Assembly (NCBI GenBank): GCA_050183765.1
Contig: JBFXAZ010000003.1
Coordinates: 1 to 64,000, forward strand
DNA: 64,000 bases
Reading direction: 5' to 3'
From: JAFAZJ01 sp050183765
GTDB taxonomy: Bacteria; Pseudomonadota; Alphaproteobacteria; Reyranellales; Reyranellaceae
The notes beneath the pieces are model-generated. The model saw only the letters and a list, made by a program, of their open reading frames with translations, ran no database searches and had not been told where the DNA came from. Within the stretch, counting starts at the first letter, position 1; each line of letters begins with the position of its first letter. Positions 34,340-42,252 of the stretch are shown here, in pieces. The position numbers were made by a program, and so were the translations under genes.

Positions 34340-35095
34340 ATGCTTGCGTGGTTTGCCGCCGAACTCGCCCAATCCGCCCTGTACCTCGTGCTGGCCACGG
34401 CCTTGGTCGCCGGCTTCGTGCGCGGAATGGCAGGATTTGGTGCAGCACTGATACTTACGCCAGTTTTCTCATCCTTCTACACGCCTGCGGTCGCTGTTCC
34501 GACCTTGGGTTTCGCTGATTGGGTGATGAGTTCACCAATGGTTATCAAGGCTTTGCGACGCTGTGCTTGGAGAGAGGTTCTGCCATTGGGCCTATCCGCT
34601 GTCGTTGCCGTGCCTTTCGGCAGTTACGTCTTGGCGACCGCCAACCCCTACGCCCTGCGGATCGGCATCTCGATCTTTGTCCTGCTGGCCGTCGGCGCCC
34701 TGGCATCCGGCTGGCGCTACCGGGGCACGCCGTCGATGGCGGTGACTGTCCTGGTCGGCCTGTTCGCCGGCGTCCTGGGCGGCGCGATCGGCATGAGCGG
34801 CCCGCCGGTGGTGCTGTTCTGGCTCGGCGGCCAGTCGGACGCCGGCCAGGCGCGTACCAACACGCTGGCCTTCTTCGGCGTCTCGGCACTGGCGACGATG
34901 ACGATGTACGTCGTCAACGGCCTGCTCACCTGGCGGGTGATCGGATTGGCGGTGATCGTGATGCCGGTCTACGGCCTGGGCCTCTTTCTCGGCAGCCGCG
35001 CCTTCCGGCTGTTGCCCGAACGGGCCTTCCGCTTCATCGCCTTCTCGCTGATCGGCGCGATCTCCGTGGCGACGCTCATCGCGGCGCTGGTGTAG
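34340..35095 (+). CDS. TSUP (TauE/SafE)-family membrane permease
   Basis: A 251-residue protein with about eight membrane helices and the duplicated TSUP signature: GFVRGMAGFGAALILTPV in the first half and LFAGVLGGAIGMSGPPVVLF in the second. The family moves small organic acids, sulfonates or sulfite. ATG 34340 has no clear ribosome binding site. The first third of the gene is visibly less GC-rich than the remainder, so it may be a mosaic. It is divergent from the TetR gene and could be controlled by the same operator. Confidence 0.87.
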   Translation: MLAWFAAELAQSALYLVLATALVAGFVRGMAGFGAALILTPVFSSFYTPAVAVPTLGFADWVMSSPMVIKALRRCAWREVLPLGLSAVVAVPFGSYVLATANPYALRIGISIFVLLAVGALASGWRYRGTPSMAVTVLVGLFAGVLGGAIGMSGPPVVLFWLGGQSDAGQARTNTLAFFGVSALATMTMYVVNGLLTWRVIGLAVIVMPVYGLGLFLGSRAFRLLPERAFRFIAFSLIGAISVATLIAALV

Positions 35096-35108
35096 GGTCG
35101 GCCGCGCG

Positions 35109-35774
35109 ATGACCACCCACCGCCTGTTCCCGACCCTGATCTATCGTTCGCCGCTGAGGTCGGGATCGCTCGAGCGTTTCAACCAGGGCCTGCTCGACGA
35201 GGCGCAGGCGATGGCGCTGGACGACCAGGCCGGGCGGCGCTGGTCGGCGAAGCACTATCTCGGCGGCTACACCAGCTACGGCTCGCTGGCCCAGATGCAT
35301 CGCATCTCCTCGACCTTTGCCGCGCTGGAGCGCGCGATGGCGCCGCATGCGAAGCGCTTCGCCCGCGAGCTCGGCTACGACATGCGCGGCCGGGCGATCG
35401 ACATGACGGATTGCTGGGTCAACATCATGCCGGCGCGCACGGTGCACAGCCTGCACCTGCATCCGCTGTCGTTCATCAGCGGCACCTACTATGTCCAGAC
35501 GCCGCCCGGCAGCCCGGCGTTGAAGTTCGAGGATCCGCGGCTGTCGAAGATGATGGCGGCGCCGCCGCGCCAGGCGAAGCTGGCCAGGGCGATGCGATCC
35601 TTCGTCGAATACCCCGCCGAGGCGGGCAGCCTGATCCTGTTCGAGAGCTGGCTGCGCCACGAGGTGCCGCCGGGCGAGATCGACGGCGAACGCGTCTCGA
35701 TCAGCGTCAACTATGCTTGGCGCGACTTGTCTGCCGACAAGATCGCCGTTGCCCGCGCCGGGCGCCGGGCCTAG
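35109..35774 (+). CDS. 2OG-Fe(II) oxygenase-like protein (TIGR02466 type)
   Basis: A 221-residue protein that opens with HRLFPTLIYRSPL, the usual start of TIGR02466-type proteins. Putative iron ligands are in SLHLHPLSFISGTYYVQ and the distal His in FESWLRHEVPPGE, followed by RVSISVNYAW with the 2-oxoglutarate-binding arginine. It may hydroxylate a protein or small molecule. It starts 13 bases after the TSUP stop, so they are probably cotranscribed. Exact reaction unknown. Confidence 0.8.
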   Translation: MTTHRLFPTLIYRSPLRSGSLERFNQGLLDEAQAMALDDQAGRRWSAKHYLGGYTSYGSLAQMHRISSTFAALERAMAPHAKRFARELGYDMRGRAIDMTDCWVNIMPARTVHSLHLHPLSFISGTYYVQTPPGSPALKFEDPRLSKMMAAPPRQAKLARAMRSFVEYPAEAGSLILFESWLRHEVPPGEIDGERVSISVNYAWRDLSADKIAVARAGRRA

Positions 35775-35798
35775 TCGTCTCGCCCTACAGGAGGCGAG

Positions 35799-36677
35799 AT
35801 GATGGCGCTGAAGTTCAAGCAGGTCGACGTGTTCACCGCGACGCCCTTCCAGGGCAATCCGGTCGCCGTGGTCTTCGGTGCCGACGGCCTCGACACGGCG
35901 CAGATGCAGCGCATCGCGCACTGGACCAACCTCTCCGAGACGACGTTCCTGCTGAAGCCGACGCAGGAAGGCGCCACGCATCGCGTGCGCATCTTCACGC
36001 CGCAATCGGAGTTGCCATTCGCCGGCCATCCGACGCTCGGCACCGCGCACGCCGCGATCGAGGGCGGCGTGGTGACGCCGAAGGGCGGCAAGCTGGTGCA
36101 GGAATGCAAGATGGGCTTGGTCGGCCTGACCGTGGCGGGCGAGGGCGCCCAGCGCACCATCACGCTCGATCTGCCGCAAACCAGGACGCGGGTGCTCGAC
36201 GACGCCGAGATCGCCGAGATGGAAGCCGTGCTTGGCGCCGCGGTCGATCGCGCCGCGCCGCCGCGCGTGATCGATGTCGGCCCCAAGTGGGTCACGGCGC
36301 TGATGAAGGACGCCGCCGCGGTGCGCGCGGTGAAGCCCGACCTCGTGCGGATGCCCGCCTTCGAGAAGCAGGTCGGCGGTACCGGTGTGGTCATCTTCGG
36401 CCGGCATCCCGACGGCGGGCCGGCGGCCATCGAGGTGCGCGCCTTCGCACCGTCGGACGGCATCGCCGAGGATCCGGTGTGCGGCAGCGGCAACGGGTGC
36501 GTCGCCGTGTTCATCCGCGACGCCGGTTTGAGCGATTCGATCGGCCGCTCGTACACCGCCTCGCAGGGCTTCTGCGTCGGCCGGGACGGCCGCATCGCCG
36601 TGGAAATCGCCGCCGATGGCGCCGTGAAGCTGGGTGGCCGCTGCGTGACCGTGGTCGACGGCTCGATCGCCGCCTGA
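35799..36677 (+). CDS. PhzF-family isomerase/epimerase-like protein
   Basis: A 292-residue protein with the two-domain PhzF fold. VDVFTATPFQGNPVAVV is the N-terminal hallmark, and the catalytic Glu sits in WTNLSETTFLL (about residue 47). PFAGHPTLGTAHA and DPVCGSGNGCVAVFI are the two glycine-rich loops. Family members isomerise or epimerise small molecules, as in phenazine synthesis; most close relatives are uncharacterised. ATG 35799 follows GGAGGCGAG. It is the last gene of the plus-strand set begun by the TSUP permease. Confidence 0.9.
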   Translation: MMALKFKQVDVFTATPFQGNPVAVVFGADGLDTAQMQRIAHWTNLSETTFLLKPTQEGATHRVRIFTPQSELPFAGHPTLGTAHAAIEGGVVTPKGGKLVQECKMGLVGLTVAGEGAQRTITLDLPQTRTRVLDDAEIAEMEAVLGAAVDRAAPPRVIDVGPKWVTALMKDAAAVRAVKPDLVRMPAFEKQVGGTGVVIFGRHPDGGPAAIEVRAFAPSDGIAEDPVCGSGNGCVAVFIRDAGLSDSIGRSYTASQGFCVGRDGRIAVEIAADGAVKLGGRCVTVVDGSIAA

Positions 36678-36681
36678 AGCG

Positions 36682-36707
36682 AAAAGCCCCGGTCTTTCGA
36701 CCGGGGC
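36682..36707 (-). terminator. Intrinsic terminator of the rpsF-rpsR-rplI operon
   Basis: The stem GCCCCGGTC/GACCGGGGC has a 4-base loop. Read on the minus strand it is followed by TTTT. It lies about 30 bases after the rplI stop, and the hairpin could also end the convergent phzF-like transcript. Confidence 0.85.
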
Positions 36708-36737
36708 CTCGATACGCCGCCTGCGGAAGCGGGCTGG

Positions 36738-37376
36738 CTATTTCGCTTCGGCCTCCTCGGTGGCCGGCTGCTCGGCCTCCGACTGGTCTTCCGGCTTCTC
36801 GAACAGCGCCTGGGCCGCGGCCTCGGCAGCCGCCTGGGCCATCGCCGCTTCCTGCGCCGCGCGATCGGTTTCGGCCATGATCACGCCGCCCTTGGCCTGG
36901 AACTCCGCCTCGTCGGCCGAGCGGGCGACGTTGGCGTTGATCTCGACGACCACCTCGGGATGCAGGTGGACCTGCACCTTGTGCATGCCCAGCGACTTGA
37001 TCGGCTTGGGCAGCTCGACCTGCGCGCGCTCGATCTTCACCGCCTTGCTGCCGCCGCTGGCCGCGGCGTCGGCGATGTCGCGCGCCGTGACCGAGCCATA
37101 GAGCTGCAGGCTCTCCGACGCCTGGCGGATCAGCACGACCTGGAACCCCGCCATCTGCGCCGCGACGGCCTCGGCTTCCTGCCGGCGCTTGAGGTTGGTG
37201 GCCTCGAGCTCCTTGCGGCGGCTGTCGAAGTACTTCCTGTTGTCGGCGGTGGCGCGCAGCGCCTTCTTCTGCGGCAGCAGGAAATTGCGGGCGAAGCCGG
37301 GCTTCACCTTCACGACGTCGCCCATCTGGCCGAGCTTCGGCACGCGCTCCAGAAGGATCACTTCCACGTTTGCCAT
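36738..37376 (-). CDS. rplI: Ribosomal protein bL9
   Basis: A 212-residue L9, longer than the ~149 of E. coli. It starts MANVEVILLERVPKLGQMGD with KPGFARNFLLPQKKA, the rRNA-binding N-domain, then the connecting helix (about 45-80) and the C-domain with GSVTARDIADA and HPEVVVEINANVARS. After about residue 160 there is an Ala/Glu-rich tail (AAMAQAAAEAAAQAL, then EDQSEAEQPATEEAEAK), an extension common in alphaproteobacteria. It binds 23S rRNA near the L1 stalk. Third gene of the S6-S18-L9 operon. Confidence 0.97.
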   Translation of the reverse strand: MANVEVILLERVPKLGQMGDVVKVKPGFARNFLLPQKKALRATADNRKYFDSRRKELEATNLKRRQEAEAVAAQMAGFQVVLIRQASESLQLYGSVTARDIADAAASGGSKAVKIERAQVELPKPIKSLGMHKVQVHLHPEVVVEINANVARSADEAEFQAKGGVIMAETDRAAQEAAMAQAAAEAAAQALFEKPEDQSEAEQPATEEAEAK

Positions 37377-37389
37377 GGTGTCCTCCCGC

Positions 37390-37644
37390 CTAGCGCGTGA
37401 TCACGTAGGGCAGCAAGCCCAGGAAGCGAGCGCGCTTGATCGCGTTGGCGAGCTCACGCTGCTTCTTGGTCGAGACTGCCGTGATGCGGCTGGGCACGAT
37501 CTTGCCGCGCTCGGAGATGAACCGGCTGAGCAAGCGCACGTCCTTGTAGTCGATCTTCGGCGCGTTGGCGCCGGAGAACGGGCAGGACTTGCGCCGGCGC
37601 ACGAACGGACGACGGGCTCCGCCGCCACCACCACCCATGCTCAT
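37390..37644 (-). CDS. rpsR: Ribosomal protein bS18
   Basis: An 84-residue small-subunit protein with the conserved core IDYKDVRLLSRFISERGKI and AIKRARFLGLLPYV. The start overlaps the rpsF stop by 4 bases. It heterodimerises with S6 on the 30S platform and may regulate its own operon through the S6-S18 leader motif. A glycine-rich N-terminus (GGGGGGARRPF) is typical of alphaproteobacteria. Confidence 0.97.
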   Translation of the reverse strand: MSMGGGGGGARRPFVRRRKSCPFSGANAPKIDYKDVRLLSRFISERGKIVPSRITAVSTKKQRELANAIKRARFLGLLPYVITR

Positions 37645-38087
37645 GGCGTTTCTCCTTCGCCTTCGGCGGGCCCACCTTCGCGCACAAACCGCGGCCGCTC
37701 GCCACGGTCACCGCGATCGCCCCGATCGCCGAAGCGGTCGCCGCGGCCGCGGCGCTCGCCACCCTCGCTCTTGCGCATCATCGCCGAGGGACCTTCCTCG
37801 AGCTCGTCGACGCGCACCGTGAGGTAGCGGATGATGTCCTCGTTGATCGACATCGTGCGCTCCAGCTCCTTCACGGCAGCGGCGGGCGCGTCGATGTTCA
37901 TCAGGGTGTAGTGGCCCTTCCGGTTCTTCTTCATGCGGAAGGTCAGCTGGCGCAGGCCCCAGTATTCCTTCTTGGTCACCTGGCCGCCGAGGCCGGCGAC
38001 GAGGTCGGAAAACTGGGTGGTCAGGGTTTCGACCTGGGTCGTCGCGACGTCCTGACGTGCGACGAACACGTTCTCATACAGAGGCAT
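37641..38087 (-). CDS. rpsF: Ribosomal protein bS6
   Basis: A 148-residue S6: MPLYENVFVARQDV, GLRQLTFRMKKNRKGHY and the domain end at about residue 95, then a charged Arg/Gly/Asp-rich tail (RGRGDRFGDRGDRGDRGE) longer than in E. coli. It is the first gene of the operon and is preceded by AAGGAG. It binds S18 on the 30S platform. A leader hairpin at 38110-38137 may serve autoregulation. Confidence 0.96.
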   Translation of the reverse strand: MPLYENVFVARQDVATTQVETLTTQFSDLVAGLGGQVTKKEYWGLRQLTFRMKKNRKGHYTLMNIDAPAAAVKELERTMSINEDIIRYLTVRVDELEEGPSAMMRKSEGGERRGRGDRFGDRGDRGDRGERPRFVREGGPAEGEGETP

Positions 38088-38109
38088 GGAGCTCCTTACG
38101 GCTGTTCAT

Positions 38110-38137
38110 GACCCGGAGTCGTGCGACCGGCCGGGTC
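38110..38137 (-). promoter_or_regulatory. rpsF leader hairpin (possible S6-S18 binding site)
   Basis: GACCCGG and CCGGGTC form a perfect seven-base stem, with GTCG-TG-CGAC nested in the loop, 23 bases before the rpsF ATG. S6-S18 leader RNAs are known to carry a hairpin with CCG elements just before rpsF. This fits by position and content, though I could not test it against the covariance model. Confidence 0.5.
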
Positions 38138-38229
38138 TAGCCGAGCAGCGCGCCCCCGACGCAAAGGCCTTGGGGGTTGATGCCGATCGGCAAGGAGCCG
38201 CCGGGCTTTGGTCCCGGCGGAAGCGCGGG

Positions 38230-38257
38230 CTTATACACGATGGTGCCGGCCGCGCAA
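38230..38257 (-). promoter_or_regulatory. Sigma70 promoter of rpsF operon
   Basis: On the minus strand TTGCGC (38252-38257) and TATAAG (38230-38235) are 16 bases apart, giving an RNA leader of about 135 bases that contains the hairpin at 38110-38137. The rest of the gap, up to 38378, holds two direct copies of AATTGATTT (38324-38332 and 38338-38346) just upstream of the divergent secreted-protein gene; their role is unknown. Confidence 0.6.
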
Positions 38258-38378
38258 CCCCATCCGAATTCAGACTCTACCAAAGTGTCAGGAATCGTGT
38301 ATAAACTATCCCCCATATTGATGAATTGATTTTTCGCAATTGATTTCCGGGGTGCGCCCAAGGGCGCAGTGCATTTCC

Positions 38379-38882
38379 ATGACACGTGGCGGGATTTTTG
38401 CGCGTTTCGCGCTGATTGTGTTCGTGGGCGCGATGATCGCGTCCGCGGCGACGGCATCGAGCGATTGGACGGGTTCGCGAGGCGGGCAGGTCACCGCCGG
38501 CGGTCCCGTGGGCCTGAACATCCGGACCATCGATGGCCGCAGCCAGATGACCACGATCGTCTGGGCCGGCAGCAGCCGCGAGCTCACGGTCGTCAACCTG
38601 TCGGATCCGGTCGCACCGGGCGCCGAGCGGGATGTCTACGAGACGATGCGGATGCTGCTGCAGCGTTGCACCGCGATCAACCTCGGCATCGGCCGGGCGA
38701 GCGGTCCGGGCGGCTGCTGCCCGCCGCTCAGCGGGTCAGGCCTGGGCTTCGCCGGCAACGTCAAGGCCAAGCTGCGCATCGACCAGGCCTTCGAGGGCGG
38801 GCGTGTGCGCCAGACCGTGACCATCTACGGCTACAAGGGCCCGACCTTCGACGGCTACACCGCCCGGCTGCTGTTCCAGTAG
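38379..38882 (+). CDS. Secreted hypothetical protein
   Basis: A 167-residue protein with a Sec signal peptide (FARFALIVFVGAMIASAATA) and a mature domain of mostly beta strands, with CTAINLGIGR and GGCCPP carrying three cysteines. I do not recognise the family. ATG 38379 puts the signal peptide at the N-terminus. It lies between the divergent rpsF operon and fabD, 61 bases before fabD, and could be part of that transcript. The role could be structural or ligand binding in the periplasm. Confidence 0.65.
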   Translation: MTRGGIFARFALIVFVGAMIASAATASSDWTGSRGGQVTAGGPVGLNIRTIDGRSQMTTIVWAGSSRELTVVNLSDPVAPGAERDVYETMRMLLQRCTAINLGIGRASGPGGCCPPLSGSGLGFAGNVKAKLRIDQAFEGGRVRQTVTIYGYKGPTFDGYTARLLFQ

Positions 38883-38943
38883 CGTCGCTCCCGGCGACTG
38901 GCTATGACTGCCCGCAACGCGATGCGGGAGAGGAACGCCGGGT

Positions 38944-39885
38944 ATGAGCAGGGCTTTCGTGTTTCCGGGCCAGGGGTCCCAGGCCGTCGGCATGGGCGTC
39001 GACCTGGCCGCGGCATTCCCCGCCGCCCGCGAGGTCTTCCAGGAAGTCGACGAGGCGCTGAAGCAGAGCCTCTCGAAGCTGATGCGCGAAGGCCCCGAGA
39101 GCGATCTCATCCTGACCGAGAACGCGCAGCCCGCGCTGATGGCGGTGAGCGTCGCCGCCGTACGCGTCCTGGAGAAGGAGGGCGGCAAGAGCCTGCCTGA
39201 CATGGCGGCCTTCGTCGCCGGCCACTCGCTGGGCGAATACTCGGCACTGGCGGCCGCCGGCGCGCTGCGCCTGGACGACGCCGCGCGACTGCTGAAGCGT
39301 CGCGGGCTGGCCATGCAGAAGGCGGTGCCGGTGGGTGTCGGCGCCATGGCGGCGCTGCTGGGCATCGAACTGGAGCCGGCGCTCGAGGCGTGCGAGGAGG
39401 CCGCCCAGGGCGAGGTCGTCGCCGTGGCCAACGACAACGGCGGTGGCCAGATCGTGGTATCCGGCCACAAGGCCGCCGTCGAGCGCGCGGTCGAGGCCGC
39501 CAAGGCAAAGGGCTGCAAGCGCGGCATGCTGCTGCCGGTAAGCGCGCCCTTCCATTGCCCGCTGATGAAGCCGGCGGCCGACGAGATGGCCGAAGCGCTG
39601 GAGATGGTGGCCATCGCGCCGCCGCGCGTGCCTGTCGTGACCAACGTCTCGGCCGATGAGACCAGCGATCCGGCGACGATCAAGAAGCTGCTGATCGAGC
39701 AGGTCACCGGCCGCGTGCGCTGGCGCGAATGCGTGCTGGCGATGAAGGGCAAGGGCGTCGACACGCTGGTCGAGATCGGCACCGGCAAGGTGCTGACCGG
39801 TCTGGTCAAGCGCATCGATCGCGAGATGACGGGCGTGGCGGTGAACTCGCCGGCCGACGCCGAAGCCTTCCTCAAGACCACGTGA
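38944..39885 (+). CDS. fabD: Malonyl-CoA:ACP transacylase
   Basis: A 313-residue FabD: FVFPGQGSQAVGMG at the N-terminus, nucleophile Ser in AGHSLGEYSAL (about residue 93), catalytic His in VSAPFHCPLM (about 201), and the GTGKVLTGLVKRI end. It loads malonate from CoA onto the acyl carrier protein, feeding fatty acid elongation in the cytoplasm. It is followed by a palindromic element and then fabG. In most alphaproteobacteria acpP and fabF come next, but here they do not. Confidence 0.97.
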   Translation: MSRAFVFPGQGSQAVGMGVDLAAAFPAAREVFQEVDEALKQSLSKLMREGPESDLILTENAQPALMAVSVAAVRVLEKEGGKSLPDMAAFVAGHSLGEYSALAAAGALRLDDAARLLKRRGLAMQKAVPVGVGAMAALLGIELEPALEACEEAAQGEVVAVANDNGGGQIVVSGHKAAVERAVEAAKAKGCKRGMLLPVSAPFHCPLMKPAADEMAEALEMVAIAPPRVPVVTNVSADETSDPATIKKLLIEQVTGRVRWRECVLAMKGKGVDTLVEIGTGKVLTGLVKRIDREMTGVAVNSPADAEAFLKTT

Positions 39886-39901
39886 TGCAGCCCCGTCCTG
39901 A

Positions 39902-40009
39902 CCTCATGCCGAGGAGGCCGCGCAGCGGCCGTCTCGAAGCATGGGCGACGGACTCCGTGCCCTTGGCCACCCTTCGAGACGCGCCCTGCGGGCGCTCCTC
40001 AGGGTGAGG
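39902..40009. repeat. Inverted-arm palindromic element of the CGTCTCGAAG type
   Basis: Arms at 39902-39944 and 39967-40009 are inverted copies carrying CGTCTCGAAG and GAGGAGG/GAGGAGC. Inside each arm is a short self-complementary hairpin that differs between arms (GGCCGCGCAGCGGCC versus GCGCCCGCAGGGCGC) while keeping perfect pairing. It lies between fabD and fabG in their common transcript. Confidence 0.85.
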
Positions 40010-40029
40010 CCACGTCCCAGGAGAGTTCC

Positions 40030-40767
40030 ATGTTCGACCTGACCGGCAAAGCGGCGCTGGTGACCGGCGCCTCGGGTGGCATCGGCGGCGCCATCGCCAG
40101 GGGATTGCACCGCCAGGGCGCCGCCGTGGTGCTGTCGGGCACGCGCGCGGAGGCGCTGGAGGCGCTGAAGGCCGAGCTCGGCGAGGGCGCCCATGTCATC
40201 ACCGCCAGGATGGACGACGCCGCCGACCTCGAGCGCCTGGTCAAGGAATCCGAGGCGGCGATGGGCAAGGTCGACATCCTGGTCAACAACGCCGGCATCA
40301 CGCGCGACATGCTGGCGTTGCGCCTGAAGGACGAGGACTGGTTGAAGGTGCTGGAGATCAACCTCACCGGCGCCTTCCGCCTGTCGCGCGCCTGCATGCG
40401 CGGCATGATGCGGCGCCGCTTCGGCCGCATCATCACCATCACATCGGTGGTCGGCGTCACCGGCAATCCCGGTCAGTCGAACTACGCCGCGTCCAAGGCG
40501 GGCCTGATCGGCATGTCGAAGTCGCTGGCGGCCGAGGTCGCCTCGCGCGGCATCACAGTGAACTGCCTGGCGCCGGGCTTCATCGCCACGCCGATGACCG
40601 ACAAGCTCACCGACGAGCAGAAGGCGATGATCCTGGCGCGCGTGCCGGCGGACCGCCTGGGTACGCCCGACGACATCGCCGCCGGTGTGGTCTATCTGGC
40701 CAGCGACGAGGCGGCCTACGTCACCGGCCAGACGCTGCACATCAACGGTGGCATGGCCATGATCTGA
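40030..40767 (+). CDS. fabG: 3-oxoacyl-ACP reductase
   Basis: A 245-residue short-chain dehydrogenase: TGASGGIGGAIA (NADPH loop, about 12-23), NNAGITRDML, catalytic SVVGVTGNPGQSNYAASKAG (Ser, Tyr and Lys), and a C-terminus TGQTLHINGGMAMI that matches FabG. It reduces 3-oxoacyl-ACP in fatty acid synthesis. ATG 40030 follows AGGAGA. The next gene overlaps by one base and is a GNAT, not acpP. Confidence 0.95.
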   Translation: MFDLTGKAALVTGASGGIGGAIARGLHRQGAAVVLSGTRAEALEALKAELGEGAHVITARMDDAADLERLVKESEAAMGKVDILVNNAGITRDMLALRLKDEDWLKVLEINLTGAFRLSRACMRGMMRRRFGRIITITSVVGVTGNPGQSNYAASKAGLIGMSKSLAAEVASRGITVNCLAPGFIATPMTDKLTDEQKAMILARVPADRLGTPDDIAAGVVYLASDEAAYVTGQTLHINGGMAMI

Positions 40768-41246
40768 TGGCGAAGGCGCCGGTCACCTACAAGCTGAACC
40801 GACGTGGCGACGCCAAGATCGCGCGCGCGGCGGACCGGGGGCTCTCTGCTCACAACAAGCCGTTCAGCGGGCCATCGAACTTCAACTACTTCACGATCTC
40901 GGCGCACAATCAGAAGGGCCAGCTGATCGGCGCGCTGGATGCCTATGGTTTCTACGGCTGGCTCTTCGTGCGCTACCTCTGGGTCGACAGCCGCTATCGC
41001 CGGGGCGAGCATCGCGTCGGCAGCGAGCTGATGGATCGCGCCGAAGCCTACGCCCGCAAGTGCGGCTACTATGGAATCTGGCTCGACACCTTCGAGTTCC
41101 AGGCGCGGCCGTTCTATGAAAGGCGCGGCTTCAGCGTCTTCGGCGAGCTGAAGGACAATCCGCCGGGCTACAGCCGCTATTTCATGCAAAAGATGATCGG
41201 CAAGCCGCCTAAAGGTCGGCGCCGACCGCCTGCTCGACCGAGGTGA
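40767..41246 (+). CDS. GNAT-family N-acetyltransferase
   Basis: A 159-residue GNAT protein. Core strand and loop are VRYLWVDSRYRRGEHRVGSEL, with an unusual GEHRVGS in place of the Q/RxxGxG/A loop, then AYARKCGYYGIWLDT and FYERRGFSVFGEL. It overlaps the fabG stop by one base (TGATG), which suggests coupled translation, and overlaps the convergent pyrD by 38 bases. The acceptor is unknown. The basic C-terminus (PPKGRRRPPARPR) falls in the overlap. Confidence 0.82.
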   Translation: MAKAPVTYKLNRRGDAKIARAADRGLSAHNKPFSGPSNFNYFTISAHNQKGQLIGALDAYGFYGWLFVRYLWVDSRYRRGEHRVGSELMDRAEAYARKCGYYGIWLDTFEFQARPFYERRGFSVFGELKDNPPGYSRYFMQKMIGKPPKGRRRPPARPR

Positions 41247-42252
41247 AGCCGTCGGCCTTCAACAGCGCCGCCAACTCGTCCTTGGTCCGCCGCACCAGGC
41301 CGGGTCCTTCGTAGACCAGGGCGCTGTAGAGCTGCACGAGCGAGGCGCCGGCGCGGATCTTCGCGTAGGCGTCCCGGCCGGAGGCGACGCCGCCGCATCC
41401 GACCAGAGGGAACCGGCCCGCGACGTGCCTTGCCGCGATGCGCAGCACGCCGGTCGACAACGCGGACAAGGGCGCGCCCGACAGTCCGCCGGTTTCGCTT
41501 CGCCGCGCGCTCTTGAGCCCCGAGGGCCGCGAGATCGTGGTGTTGCCGACGATCATGCCGTCGATCGACGCCTCGATCGCGGCGCCGACGATATCCTCGA
41601 AATCGGCGGCCGTGAGATCCGGCGCGACCTTCACCACGACGGGGATCTTGCGCGCACCCAGCACGCCCTTCACGCCCTTGAGCAGCCCGGCCAGCGCGTC
41701 GCGCGCCTGCAGGTCGCGCAGGCCCGGCGTGTTGGGCGAGGACACGTTGCAGACGATGTAGTCGGCATAGGGCATCAGGGCCTTGGTGCAGGTCACGTAG
41801 TCGGCGGCGCGATCGGCGCTGTCCTTGTTGGCGCCGACATTGATGCCGACGATGCGCACGCGATCGCGCGTCTTGAGCCGCTCGCGTGCCGCTTCGAGGC
41901 CATCGCCGGGGAACCCCATCCGGTTGATCAGGGCCCGATCCTCGGCCAGGCGAAACAGCCGCGGCTTCGGATTGCCCGCCTGCGGCCTGGGCGTGATCGT
42001 GCCGACCTCGACGAAGCCGAAGCCCAGCCCGAGCGCGGCCGTCGCCACCTCCGCGTTCTTGTCGAAGCCGGCGGCGAGACCGATCGGATTGCGGAAGCGA
42101 TGGCCCCATACCGTGATCGCCAGCGCCGGGTCCTCCGGCAGCACGTCCTTCGGTGCCAGTCCCGTCTTCAGGAGCTGAATCGTGAGGCGATGCGCGGTCT
42201 CACCGCCGAGCAGGCCGAGCATCGGCCCGACGACGGAACGATAGAGGCTCAT
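41209..42252 (-). CDS. pyrD: Dihydroorotate dehydrogenase, class 2
   Basis: A 347-residue quinone-dependent PyrD. The N-terminal amphipathic extension of class 2 is present (PMLGLLGGETAHRLTIQLLK). FMN-site segments are GLAAGFDKNAE, NVSSPNTPGLRDLQ with the catalytic serine, and VGNTTISRP; the C-terminal GGVASGRDAYAKIRAGA binds FMN phosphate. It oxidises dihydroorotate to orotate at the inner membrane. Its ATG overlaps the stop of the DUF559 gene in ATGA, and its ribosome binding site (GGAGAGGGGAGG) is made by the arm of the inserted element. The C-terminal codons overlap the convergent GNAT gene. Confidence 0.96.
   Translation of the reverse strand: MSLYRSVVGPMLGLLGGETAHRLTIQLLKTGLAPKDVLPEDPALAITVWGHRFRNPIGLAAGFDKNAEVATAALGLGFGFVEVGTITPRPQAGNPKPRLFRLAEDRALINRMGFPGDGLEAARERLKTRDRVRIVGINVGANKDSADRAADYVTCTKALMPYADYIVCNVSSPNTPGLRDLQARDALAGLLKGVKGVLGARKIPVVVKVAPDLTAADFEDIVGAAIEASIDGMIVGNTTISRPSGLKSARRSETGGLSGAPLSALSTGVLRIAARHVAGRFPLVGCGGVASGRDAYAKIRAGASLVQLYSALVYEGPGLVRRTKDELAALLKADGFTSVEQAVGADL

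Noticed and set aside
38137..38316. Possible 59-residue protein on the minus strand upstream of rpsF
   Set aside because: It overlaps the rpsF promoter and leader, has no ribosome binding site and no recognisable features.
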